Assembly: GCA_965228045.1 (NCBI GenBank)
Contig: OZ245789.1
Location: forward strand, 3,844,001-3,908,000
From: JANQEU01 sp965228045
Lineage (GTDB): Bacteria; Bacteroidota; Bacteroidia; Cytophagales; Cyclobacteriaceae
Reading direction: 5' to 3'
DNA length: 64,000 nt
Part shown: positions 1 to 8,271 of the stretch, in pieces
Layout: each line of letters opens with the position of its first letter
Position numbering within the stretch: position 1 is the stretch's first letter
Notes under the pieces: generated by a model
Told to the model about the DNA's origin: nothing
What the model saw: the letters and a program-made list of their open reading frames with translations, nothing else
The model's database searches: none
Program-made: the position numbers and the translations under genes

Positions 1-945
1 TCCGCCAATCAGGCCGGATACTGAATTGGCAATACCCTGAGCCCTAAGCTCTGCATTGGTAGGTGTAAGTCTTTTATATGGATCCAGCTTATCGGTAGCT
101 TCTACGCATAGCAGCGTTTCCAAACTAGCCACAACGGCAATAGTAGCAGCGGAAATCCACACCTGAGGATTGGCGATTTGGCCGAAAGCCGGGAACGAAA
201 ACTGACTGAAGAACCCCATGATCGAACCAGCTTCAGGAATGTTTACAAGATGCTCACCCGAAATTCGAAGCGTCTCATTACCTGCAAACGCCAGATTCAA
301 TAAAATACCTGCTGTGACCGCAACGAGGGGCCCTTGTATCCAATGAAATGTTTTAATCTTTTTCATAAATGGCCGCTCCCAAAGTATGAGAATGGCGAAG
401 GAAATGGCCGCCACAATTGTGGCTCCCGGACTGATAAAGTCAACCATATACCACAGTTCTGAAAAAGTAGTACGGCCATCAAACTGGAAAAAGGCCCAGT
501 CACCTTCAGGATCTTTGTCAAACCCGAATGCATGCGGAATTTGCTTTAGCACTATGATGATACCTATGCCGGAAAGCATTCCCTTGATGACGGAACTGGG
601 CACATAGTATGCCACGATTCCTGCCCGCAACATCCCCATCGCAAACTGGATGACACCAGCCAGCACCACAGCCAGCAAGAAAGTATTGTAGGACCCAAAA
701 TCCTGTATTGCGGCAAGCACAATCACGGCAAGACCTGCCGCCGGACCACTTACCCCTAGCGCGGACTTACTAAAAAGCGGAACGATGATACCACCTACAA
801 AACCGGCGATTATACCGGAGAATAGGGGTGCTCCGGAAGCCAGTGCAATACCAAGACAGAGTGGCATGGCCACGAGAAATACTACAATACTCGCGGGTAT
901 ATCATCCTTAAAATTTTTAAATGGTGAAAAAGAATTAACAGTCAT
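1..945 (-). CDS. SulP-family inorganic anion transporter, C-terminal part cut by window edge
   Basis: This gene runs off the left edge; the visible part is the N-terminal 315 residues from an ATG at 945. It is very hydrophobic, with many consecutive membrane segments, and opens with the SulP pattern of a short cytoplasmic tail followed by 'IPASIVVFLVAMPLCLGIAL'. Further along are 'SGPAAGLAVIV' and 'SSVIKGMLSGIGI', both typical of the SLC26/SulP transporter core. Members of the family move sulfate, bicarbonate or other anions across the inner membrane. The C-terminal STAS domain, if present, lies outside the window, so the substrate cannot be judged. A small acidic membrane protein gene (1039-1368) sits just upstream on the same strand. 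Family call is secure; substrate unknown. Confidence 0.9.
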   Translation of the reverse strand, partial: MTVNSFSPFKNFKDDIPASIVVFLVAMPLCLGIALASGAPLFSGIIAGFVGGIIVPLFSKSALGVSGPAAGLAVIVLAAIQDFGSYNTFLLAVVLAGVIQFAMGMLRAGIVAYYVPSSVIKGMLSGIGIIIVLKQIPHAFGFDKDPEGDWAFFQFDGRTTFSELWYMVDFISPGATIVAAISFAILILWERPFMKKIKTFHWIQGPLVAVTAGILLNLAFAGNETLRISGEHLVNIPEAGSIMGFFSQFSFPAFGQIANPQVWISAATIAVVASLETLLCVEATDKLDPYKRLTPTNAELRAQGIANSVSGLIGG

Positions 946-970
946 TTTATTGTCGGTTTAATAAGTAAAA

Positions 971-991
971 GGGGACAATTCACATGTCTCC
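971..991 (-). terminator. Hairpin between the small membrane protein gene and SulP
   Basis: On the minus strand GGAGACA and TGTCCCC form a seven-pair stem (one G-U pair) around a seven-base loop, followed by TTTT. It lies after the stop of the 1039-1368 gene and before the SulP start, so it may terminate or attenuate read-through into the transporter. The stem is short and the T run weak. Confidence 0.35.
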
Positions 992-1038
992 TTGTGTTTA
1001 CAATTCGGTTGTAAGAATTAGAAATCAGATATGGCGGC

Positions 1039-1368
1039 TTATGAAAACCGTTCTGGGGGTGGGGTAGTTATTTCCCTAAAATGACATGAAGATAATATTT
1101 CCAGGTAATGGAAATCGGTAGATCTATTGAAGATGGACAAGGATGAGTTTTCCTCGTATCGATCCACTTTGAACTCTTCCTTTTCATTCTCTTCATTTTC
1201 GCTTTTCTCTTCTTCAGCCTCAAAGTCTCCGGCTTCAGTAATGGAAATAGCGTCCTGTTGATTTTCTGGCAGAAGTGTAATTACATATCCATTAGAGAAG
1301 AACATCAGCAGTAGCAACAGGCCGATGACTCTTGTTAGATATATATTTCTAAATGAATTGAATCTCAC
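1039..1368 (-). CDS. Small acidic single-pass membrane protein preceding SulP
   Basis: I do not recognise a named family. The 109-residue product starts at GTG 1368 and has one N-terminal membrane segment (about residues 10-32, 'VIGLLLLLMFF'), then a strongly acidic Glu-rich stretch (about 44-72), and a C-terminal tail ending 'EITTPPPERFS'. It could be a signal-anchored periplasmic protein or have a cleaved signal. It sits 93 bases upstream of the SulP transporter on the same strand. A protein of the same plan (49224-49556) precedes the RND efflux operon in this window, which suggests a recurring small partner or leader gene of transporters. That link is inference from position only. Confidence 0.65.
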   Translation of the reverse strand: MRFNSFRNIYLTRVIGLLLLLMFFSNGYVITLLPENQQDAISITEAGDFEAEEEKSENEENEKEEFKVDRYEENSSLSIFNRSTDFHYLEILSSCHFREITTPPPERFS

Positions 1369-1388
1369 TTTGCCGAGGTTAAGTTTCT

Positions 1389-1407
1389 ACAGGTGTTTAC
1401 AACCTGT
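1389..1407. promoter_or_regulatory. Inverted repeat upstream of the small membrane protein gene
   Basis: ACAGGT and ACCTGT are perfect six-base arms separated by seven bases, about 20 bases upstream of the GTG at 1368. The spacing and position would suit an operator for a dimeric regulator controlling the small protein and SulP. Six-base arms can arise by chance. Confidence 0.25.
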
Positions 1408-1526
1408 CAACTGCAAAAATAGTTTCAAAATCCTCATTGGCGGTCATAATTTGATTTTTTAGGGAAATAGGAATGATTTTTAATCTTAAAATCATACCCG
1501 GACTACGTTAATCTTACCAAGCTGAT

Positions 1527-1534
1527 TAGTTTTG
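1527..1534 (+). promoter_or_regulatory. Bacteroidota -7 box before the helicase gene
   Basis: TAGTTTTG matches the Bacteroidota sigma-ABfr -7 consensus TAnnTTTG exactly and ends only four bases before the ATG at 1539. No convincing -33 TTTG is visible. If used, the mRNA would be leaderless or nearly so. Confidence 0.45.
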
Positions 1535-1538
1535 TCGG

Positions 1539-3806
1539 ATGTCTGAAATTCCCAGGCCCACTTATCTTGATACATTAAATCCACCACAGCTTGAGGGTGT
1601 AATTAATACCGAAGGTCCTACCATGTTGATCGCAGGAGCCGGTTCGGGCAAAACGCGCGTATTGACCTTTAGAATAGCCTATCTGATAGAAACACATAAT
1701 GTGGATCCATTCAATATTATGGCACTCACATTTACGAATAAGGCTGCCAAGGAAATGCGGGACAGGATAGAAAGCGTGGTAGGTAATGAAGCAAGGAATC
1801 TGTGGATGGGTACATTTCACTCAGTATTTGCCAGAATTCTGAGAGCTGAAGCGTCCAAACTAGGGTACACAAGTAATTTCACGATTTATGACACAGACGA
1901 TTCAAAATCGCTGATAAAGACCATCGTAAAGGAGCTCAATCTGGATGACAAGCTTTACAAAGCCAATGTGGTCTACAACAGAATCTCAGGAGCTAAAAAC
2001 AGGCTCATTTCTTGGCAGGAATATCAAAATAACCCGGTTTACCTGGAAGACGACACGATGAACTCCCGACCTGAAATGGGCCGGATCTTCAAGATCTATT
2101 CTCAGCGATGTTTCAAAGCAAATGCAATGGATTTTGACGATCTCCTTTTCAATACTAACATCCTTTTCCAGGAACATACGGACGTCCTAAATAAATACCA
2201 ACAGCGTTTTCATTATGTATTAATTGACGAGTTCCAGGACACCAACCTCAGTCAATATATGATCGCCCGAAAACTGGCGGCAGTCCGACAAAATATTTGT
2301 GTTGTGGGCGATGATGCACAAAGCATATATGCATTCCGTGGGGCTGATATTCAAAACATTTTGAACTTTGAAAGGGACTATCCGGACCTGAAAATCATCA
2401 AGCTGGAGCAGAACTATCGTTCCACCAAAACGATAGTTGAAGCTGCCAACTCTGTCATCAACAAGAACAAAGCACAGCTCACCAAGAATGTCTGGACATC
2501 CAACGAAAACGGTGAGCTTATAGACCTGATCAAGGCTACTTCCGATAATGAAGAGGGCAAGCTCGTGGCCTCCTCCATTTTCGAGACGAAAATGCAAAAT
2601 CACGCTTCCAACAAGGATTTTGCAATATTGTATCGCACCAACTCCCAATCCAGGGCGATGGAGGAAGCGCTTCGGCGAATGAATCTCAAATACCGTGTGG
2701 TAGGTGGAGTATCCTTCTATCAGCGTAAAGAGATCAAAGACATCATCAGCTACATCCGATTTGTGCTGAATCACGAGGATGAAACTGCTCTTCGACGGAT
2801 CATCAATATGCCAAAACGCGGAATTGGCCCGGGGACAGTCGAGAAACTGGTAGTGGCGGCCAATGATCATGACATCTCCATTTGGGAGGTCATCCAAAAT
2901 GCAGATAAATTCATAGGAGGTCGAGGTGGTAATCAGGTGAAGGAATTTGGGGACATCATTAAGAGTTTCAAGCTCACAGTTGAGAAGAAAGAGGCATATG
3001 ACGCTGCTACACACATTGCCAAGGGAAGCGGCTTATTAAGTGAGCTGTACAACGATAAAACCGTAGAAGGACTGAACCGATATGAAAACGTTCAGGAACT
3101 CCTGAATGCCATTAAAGAATTCTCCGATGACCAGGAAAGACAGGATAAAAGTCTAAGCGCGTTTCTACAGGATGTCGCCCTACTGACGGACGAAGACAGA
3201 AGTGAAAAGTCTTCAGATGCCATAACGCTGATGACCATACATATGGCCAAAGGGCTGGAATTTCCATATGTGTATATCGTAGGGCTGGAAGAAGAGCTTT
3301 TTCCCTCACAGATGATGCTCAGCAGCAGGGCAGATCTGGAAGAGGAGAGACGACTTTTTTATGTGGCAATAACCAGAGCTAAAAACAGGCTTCACTTTAG
3401 CTATGCTTTGAACCGATACCGGTTTGGCAGACTCAAAAACTGTGAGCCAAGTAGGTTCTTAGAGGATGTAGATCCAAAATTCCTGCATGTCAACCGTAAA
3501 TATTCATCCCAGGAGCCAATCACTCCATCCGGAAATTACTTCGCCAAGAACTTCGTTAAGAACAATAAAAAGGCAGTTCCGAAAAAGCCGGTAAACACCG
3601 TCAATCATGTGCCAAGTCCTGATTTCAAACCCAGCGACACGTCAACTCTGGCCGAAGGAATGAAGGTAGAGCACCCTAAGTTTGGATTTGGGACAGTAAC
3701 CAAAATGGATGAGGAAGGTGCTAATCGAAAAGCCAAAGTAGACTTTGAAAAAGCGGGAGAAAAGACCTTACTTCTTTCCTTCGCAAAGCTTCGCATACTT
3801 AACTGA
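1539..3806 (+). CDS. pcrA: ATP-dependent DNA helicase, PcrA/UvrD family (superfamily 1A)
   Basis: The 755-residue protein has all SF1A helicase motifs in order: Walker A GAGSGKT at residues 33-39, the DEFQDT Walker B, the 'VVGDDAQSIYAFRGA' motif III region, 'QNYRSTKTI' (IV), 'TIHMAKGLEFPYV' (V) and 'FYVAITRAKNRL' (VI). The C-terminal 65 residues ('VEHPKFGFGTVTKM') form the Tudor-like fold that in PcrA/UvrD binds RNA polymerase. It unwinds DNA 3'-5' in nucleotide excision repair, mismatch repair, removal of stalled polymerases and replication restart. Length and domain order match full-length PcrA. It appears monocistronic, with a TAnnTTTG box immediately upstream. Confidence 0.95.
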   Translation: MSEIPRPTYLDTLNPPQLEGVINTEGPTMLIAGAGSGKTRVLTFRIAYLIETHNVDPFNIMALTFTNKAAKEMRDRIESVVGNEARNLWMGTFHSVFARILRAEASKLGYTSNFTIYDTDDSKSLIKTIVKELNLDDKLYKANVVYNRISGAKNRLISWQEYQNNPVYLEDDTMNSRPEMGRIFKIYSQRCFKANAMDFDDLLFNTNILFQEHTDVLNKYQQRFHYVLIDEFQDTNLSQYMIARKLAAVRQNICVVGDDAQSIYAFRGADIQNILNFERDYPDLKIIKLEQNYRSTKTIVEAANSVINKNKAQLTKNVWTSNENGELIDLIKATSDNEEGKLVASSIFETKMQNHASNKDFAILYRTNSQSRAMEEALRRMNLKYRVVGGVSFYQRKEIKDIISYIRFVLNHEDETALRRIINMPKRGIGPGTVEKLVVAANDHDISIWEVIQNADKFIGGRGGNQVKEFGDIIKSFKLTVEKKEAYDAATHIAKGSGLLSELYNDKTVEGLNRYENVQELLNAIKEFSDDQERQDKSLSAFLQDVALLTDEDRSEKSSDAITLMTIHMAKGLEFPYVYIVGLEEELFPSQMMLSSRADLEEERRLFYVAITRAKNRLHFSYALNRYRFGRLKNCEPSRFLEDVDPKFLHVNRKYSSQEPITPSGNYFAKNFVKNNKKAVPKKPVNTVNHVPSPDFKPSDTSTLAEGMKVEHPKFGFGTVTKMDEEGANRKAKVDFEKAGEKTLLLSFAKLRILN

Positions 3807-3882
3807 TCCGGCTGACGTCTCTCCTCATATTATTGAAAATATGTTCTTAGTATTTAAATTGTAGCCATTAAATATTAAGAAT

Positions 3883-4149
3883 ATGGCTATTGCAGTAAAA
3901 GATTTTGTTCCCGAAAAGCAGAAAGGTGGTGTATTCAAAAAAGGAAGCATGGAGCAATTCGAGGAGGTACTTTCCAAAATGAATAAATGGATTGAGGAGG
4001 CCCGACCTAAGATCATCCGCTTCGAGACGATAGTGCTGCCGAATATTCATGAAGACCATGAAGAAGGCAGTCAGGACACAGAATTGTGGACGGGAGGTGA
4101 ATCCAGCTCCCACTGGTACCAGATTATCCGTGTTTGGTTTCACGCTTAG
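3883..4149 (+). CDS. Small conserved-looking cytoplasmic protein, function unknown
   Basis: I do not recognise this 88-residue protein. It has no signal peptide or membrane segment. The first half is basic and helical; the second contains 'TIVLPNIHED' and ends in an aromatic-rich strand, 'SSSHWYQIIRVWFHA'. It lies between the pcrA-like helicase and the FAN1-like nuclease on the same strand, 76 bases after the helicase and 37 bases before the nuclease, so it may be co-transcribed with DNA repair genes. The ATG at 3883 has an AT-rich upstream region. A role in repair would be a guess from position. Confidence 0.65.
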   Translation: MAIAVKDFVPEKQKGGVFKKGSMEQFEEVLSKMNKWIEEARPKIIRFETIVLPNIHEDHEEGSQDTELWTGGESSSHWYQIIRVWFHA

Positions 4150-4186
4150 GCTGAATATTTCATTATTTTCCTAAAACTTTGTCTGT

Positions 4187-5809
4187 ATGGCAAAGACGCC
4201 CCGGGAAAAGATCATTCTACCAGAGAAGTACTATCATACTTATTTCATTGATCTTATTTCTTTCGTTAAAAAACATTCCGCTCATCTGATCGATGATCGT
4301 GCTAAACGCTTCCTGGGGCAATATCTTTCTCTTTCTGAGGATGCCCAATGTCTGTTTCTAAGATTCTCAAACCGTAGGGGACCTTACTTCCGAATGGAGA
4401 AGATTGATTATGCAGAAATAGATATTGAAAAGGCCCAAAATGAACTCCTGGAAGTAGAATTTATCAGTGAAGACATTTCCTATCACCCCAGATTACTAAA
4501 ACTATATACCAAACAAGAACTTTGGGACTTATTAGGCGAGGAGTTTTCTCTTGATAAAAAGATGAACAAAGACGTGATGCTGGAGGTCCCCTATTTGCCT
4601 CTTATAAAGAAAGAATCACAGCCAATCGAAGTCCTGAAGCAAGACGAACTGGAGTACGTGAAAATGCTTTACTTCGGACATTATCGTGGCCGAATGACCG
4701 ATTTTGTTGTAAGGGATGTCGGTCATGTCAGTTTAGAATCGTTAGACGAAACCAAGTTCAAACCCTGGTTTGCCGAGGTAGAAGAAGCCCGGGCTTTGTT
4801 TGATATCTCACGTATTTCCTATCTGATAAGGAGAGCCATGCATTCCGTGGATGTGATGGTCATCATTCCTAACTTGAAACACATTGATTTTGGAAAATTT
4901 ATGACCTTCCCTAAATCCAAAAAAACGGCAGAAAAACTACTTTTTGAGTTAGCAAGGGAGTTAGAAAGGGTCAGTGAACCCCAATTGGCGCTAAGCTTTT
5001 ATCAACAGATCAGGAGTGCACCCTCACGCGAAAGACAAATCAGGATACTCGATAATCTCGGCAAAACCCCTGATGCAATTTCCCTGGCGGAAGAAATACT
5101 GAATGATTTTCAAAATGCCGCTGAATTGATGTTTGCAAAAGACTTCTTGTCCAGGCCAAACATTCGTATAAACAGAAGTACCACGGCAAGGGTCGCAGAA
5201 GCAGAGATAATCGAAATTAAGCCGGATGCGAGCATAAAAGTGGAAGAATTGGCAATCAACTACTTTCTGGAAAAAGGTTTCAATGGTATTCACGGGGAGA
5301 ATTTTCTTTGGCGAAATCTATATGGACTCTTTTTTTGGGAGGAACTTTTTGACCAGAACTTGGATAATTTTCACAATCCGTTGCAACGATCCCCATCGGA
5401 TCTGAGGGACCAGTCTTTCTATGAAAATCGCAAAGACATCATTCAGGATAAGTTAAGCAGCCATGCTGATAAAAATGTCTTCTTTGAAAAACTGGAAGCT
5501 ACGTTTCATTCAAAAAAGGGCATCTCTAATCCATTTGTATATTGGTTTGGGGAGTACCTTCAGATTGCTGAGGTGATGGTTGACAAAATTCCAGTGGATG
5601 CTATTCTTAAAGTTCTTCATGAGATGTCCAGAAACCTCAGCGATAATACCAAGGGGTTTCCAGACCTCTTCATCTGGAATGAAGACCATTATAAATTCTA
5701 TGAGGTAAAATCTCCCAACGACCAGCTTTCACCACAGCAGCATTTCTGGATTGACTTTATGATCGAGGCTGGAATCGAGGTAGATATTTTGCGATTAAAA
5801 TATATCTAG
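4187..5809 (+). CDS. FAN1-like structure-specific nuclease with C-terminal VRR-NUC domain
   Basis: The 540-residue product ends in a VRR-NUC nuclease domain. The catalytic set visible is E371 in 'GFNGIHGENF', P492-D493, and E506-V-K508 in 'FYEVKSPND', followed by a conserved Gln-rich helix ('QLSPQQHFWID'). This E...PD...ExK layout and the 'LYGLFFWEELF' helix match FAN1, the eukaryotic interstrand-crosslink repair nuclease, and its bacterial homologues. The middle (about 245-320) looks like the helical TPR-like region and the N-terminus like the DNA-binding part. It probably cuts 5' flaps and crosslinked DNA. The gene follows a helicase and a small unknown gene on the same strand. FAN1 family call is good; crosslink repair is inferred. 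Confidence 0.85.
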   Translation: MAKTPREKIILPEKYYHTYFIDLISFVKKHSAHLIDDRAKRFLGQYLSLSEDAQCLFLRFSNRRGPYFRMEKIDYAEIDIEKAQNELLEVEFISEDISYHPRLLKLYTKQELWDLLGEEFSLDKKMNKDVMLEVPYLPLIKKESQPIEVLKQDELEYVKMLYFGHYRGRMTDFVVRDVGHVSLESLDETKFKPWFAEVEEARALFDISRISYLIRRAMHSVDVMVIIPNLKHIDFGKFMTFPKSKKTAEKLLFELARELERVSEPQLALSFYQQIRSAPSRERQIRILDNLGKTPDAISLAEEILNDFQNAAELMFAKDFLSRPNIRINRSTTARVAEAEIIEIKPDASIKVEELAINYFLEKGFNGIHGENFLWRNLYGLFFWEELFDQNLDNFHNPLQRSPSDLRDQSFYENRKDIIQDKLSSHADKNVFFEKLEATFHSKKGISNPFVYWFGEYLQIAEVMVDKIPVDAILKVLHEMSRNLSDNTKGFPDLFIWNEDHYKFYEVKSPNDQLSPQQHFWIDFMIEAGIEVDILRLKYI

Positions 5810-5881
5810 TCCGGGGTTCATAATGTCTTTTTTACTTCGGACTAACTATTTAATTGCCTAACTTTTCGCAAAAGCGAACGG

Positions 5882-7144
5882 ATGAAAATTTTGATGTTAT
5901 GCTGGGAATACCCACCTAGATTTTCCGGTGGTTTGGGTATAGTTTGCAGGGATCTTTCGGAAACCCTCGCCTCGAAAGGGCACGAAGTGCATGTCCTGCT
6001 GCCAAGGATCACCAACCATAAATCAGAAAATGGAGTCACCATGGTTGATGCCTCCAAAACTTCTCCTAACGACTACCTGGCCTTTTACTCGGATCATGAT
6101 TCCAAAACGCTTTCGGAGTTGGGAGTTGGAAGAGCGATTGCTCCGTATCTGCCACCAAAATATTTTCTGTCTCGCAGAAAGAAGTCTGAAGACTCGGAGT
6201 TGTCTTCCTTGATCAAGGACATTCCTCTTACCGGGGACTATTCCGCTGCGATATTTATGGAAATGAAACTCTATGCTTTGATCGCAGAATTTCAAGCTTC
6301 GAAGGGCAATTACGATATCGTTCACGCACACGACTGGATGACATTGCCAGCGGCAAGACTCATACAGAATTCCGGCCACAAAGTGGTGAGTCATATCCAT
6401 AGCACTGAGATAGACCGAAATGCAGGATGGGCCAACAGGGAAGTAATGGACATTGAAAAACAGGGGTTGAAAAACCTGAAAAACATTCTTGTAGTCAGTG
6501 CTCAGCAGCTTGGAAAGCTGAAGAAAGATTATGGCATTGATCCTACCAAAATCACAATACTGCCCAATGGTTTCAATAAAGAGAAATCGGGTAAAAAGAA
6601 GTCATCAAAAAATTTTACAGTTGGTTTCCTGGGACGCTTCGCCGAGCAAAAAGCACCTTCTAAATTTGTCGACATTGCGAGGCAGCTAAAAAACCGGGTG
6701 AGTGAACTACAATTTTCGATGGTTGGCGAAGGTCATCTCGAAGATCAGGTCAATGCAAACATTCACAGACTTAACATGGGAAGTTCCGTTCAACTGCATG
6801 GATTTATGGAACATGAAAAAGCCATGAAGTGGCTTTTGGGGATTGATCTGTTACTGGTCCCATCCGGATCTGAGCCTTTTGGTTTGGTGGCACTGGAAGC
6901 CGTCAGACGAAAGGTGCCTGTTGTCATTTCAAAAGGTGCAGGAATTTGTGAAAGTATTCCGGAGCTCCTTCAATCGGATCCCTGGGACATACACCAGTTC
7001 ACCAATCTGGCTGTGACCCTTATTCAGAACCAGGAATTTAGGGAGAGGTATACCAACGATTGTCTGAAAAGCTCTGAGAAGTTATCATGGAAGGACCTGG
7101 TATCGAGATTCGAATCTTACTACCAAAATGTTGTCAATGGTTAG
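5882..7144 (+). CDS. Glycosyltransferase family 4 (GT-B fold, glycogen-synthase-like N-terminus)
   Basis: The 420-residue protein opens with 'MKILMLCWEYPPRFSGGLGI', the GGLG nucleotide-sugar loop of GT4/GT5 enzymes, has 'DIVHAHDWMT' in the N-terminal Rossmann domain, and starts its C-terminal domain around residue 240 with 'VGFLGRFAEQKAP'. The E-x7-E motif of retaining GT-B enzymes is seen in 'SEPFGLVALEA'. It transfers sugar from an activated donor to a glycan or small acceptor in the cytoplasm; acceptor and donor cannot be told. The next gene starts inside its 3' end (17-base overlap), so the two are translationally coupled. It lies far from any visible polysaccharide locus. Confidence 0.85.
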   Translation: MKILMLCWEYPPRFSGGLGIVCRDLSETLASKGHEVHVLLPRITNHKSENGVTMVDASKTSPNDYLAFYSDHDSKTLSELGVGRAIAPYLPPKYFLSRRKKSEDSELSSLIKDIPLTGDYSAAIFMEMKLYALIAEFQASKGNYDIVHAHDWMTLPAARLIQNSGHKVVSHIHSTEIDRNAGWANREVMDIEKQGLKNLKNILVVSAQQLGKLKKDYGIDPTKITILPNGFNKEKSGKKKSSKNFTVGFLGRFAEQKAPSKFVDIARQLKNRVSELQFSMVGEGHLEDQVNANIHRLNMGSSVQLHGFMEHEKAMKWLLGIDLLLVPSGSEPFGLVALEAVRRKVPVVISKGAGICESIPELLQSDPWDIHQFTNLAVTLIQNQEFRERYTNDCLKSSEKLSWKDLVSRFESYYQNVVNG

Positions 7145-8234
7145 TCTCTGGGAAAGGCAGTCCCTCCTTCACGCAGACGTCATCATCATCGGAGCAGGGA
7201 TCTGTGGACTAAGTACCGCTATTTCACTGAAAGAAAAGCGTCCGGAACTCAGCATTATGGTGTTGGAGAAAAGCCTGATACCAAAAGGAGCCAGCACGCG
7301 AAATGCCGGGTTTGCCTGTTTTGGAAGTCTCTCGGAGATCGTTTCTGATCGGAAAAACATGGATGAACCAGAGCTATTGGACCTGGTCAGATCAAGGTGG
7401 GATGGACTGGCATTACTCAGAAAAAGACTCGGTGATCAAAAAATCGATTATCTACATAAGGGAGGTTACGAACTTCTTTTTGGAGATTTGAGCATACTGG
7501 ACCACCTTGACAGTATCAATGAACTTCTATACCCGGTATTTGAGCAGAAAGTCTTCTCCGTTCAGAATCATAAAATTTCAGAATTTGGTCTTGGGAAAAC
7601 ATCTGGTTTGATATTCAATGAGCTGGAAGCCCAAATTGATACCGGAAAAATGTTTAATTCCCTTTATGACCTGGCGCTCCGAAATGGGATCAGAATCCTA
7701 ACGGGAGCTAATATTTTGGAAATTTCTGAAAAGCAGGTAGTTGCTGAATCTTATACATTTTCGGCTTCGGCAGTAGTATTAACCACAAATGCTTTCACCA
7801 ATGATCTCATTAAGGCTGATTTGAAACCAGGAAGAGGTATGGTCCTGGTGGTGAATCCGGAATCGCTGCCTTTCGAGGGTATCTTTCATTACGAAGAAGG
7901 TTACTACTATTTCCGAGACTACTACGGAAAAGTGATTTTCGGAGGAGGCAGAAACCTGGACTTGAAAACTGAGGAGACTACCGGATTTGACATAAACCAA
8001 AGGATTTATGACAAGCTTATATCTGACCTGGATCAAATTATTCTTCCCGGTGTAGAATACAAAGTTGAGCACCAATGGACGGGTATCATGGCTTTCGGAC
8101 AAACAAAAGCTCCAATAATCGAACGAAATAATGAAAATATTTTCATGGGTGTAAGACTTGGAGGTATGGGAGTGGCTCTTGGAAGTAAAGTTGGTGACGA
8201 TCTTTCAAAACTTGTTTTAGAGACTGTGTTCTAA
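7128..8234 (+). CDS. FAD-dependent oxidoreductase, D-amino-acid/glycine oxidase (DAO) superfamily
   Basis: The 368-residue protein carries the dinucleotide-binding motif GAGICG at residues 22-27 after an IIIG strand, the DAO-type 'KGASTRNAGFACFG' segment that cradles FAD, and the C-terminal 'EHQWTGIMAFGQTKAPIIE' and GGMGVALGSKVG flavin-binding strands. Such enzymes oxidise amines or amino acids, reducing FAD and often O2. No signal peptide is present. The ATG at 7128 overlaps the GT4 gene; a second ATG at 7137 would reduce the overlap to eight bases. Substrate unknown. Pairing with a glycosyltransferase gives no clear pathway. Confidence 0.85.
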   Translation: MLSMVSLWERQSLLHADVIIIGAGICGLSTAISLKEKRPELSIMVLEKSLIPKGASTRNAGFACFGSLSEIVSDRKNMDEPELLDLVRSRWDGLALLRKRLGDQKIDYLHKGGYELLFGDLSILDHLDSINELLYPVFEQKVFSVQNHKISEFGLGKTSGLIFNELEAQIDTGKMFNSLYDLALRNGIRILTGANILEISEKQVVAESYTFSASAVVLTTNAFTNDLIKADLKPGRGMVLVVNPESLPFEGIFHYEEGYYYFRDYYGKVIFGGGRNLDLKTEETTGFDINQRIYDKLISDLDQIILPGVEYKVEHQWTGIMAFGQTKAPIIERNNENIFMGVRLGGMGVALGSKVGDDLSKLVLETVF

Positions 8235-8271
8235 TTTTTTTGGTTAATTTCCGAGTTGGAAAAAAGATTTT

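Noticed and set aside
2220..3014. 264-codon antisense frame inside the helicase gene
   Set aside because: It lies wholly within the pcrA reading frame on the other strand, and its translation shows no domain or signal; it is a shadow of the pcrA codons.
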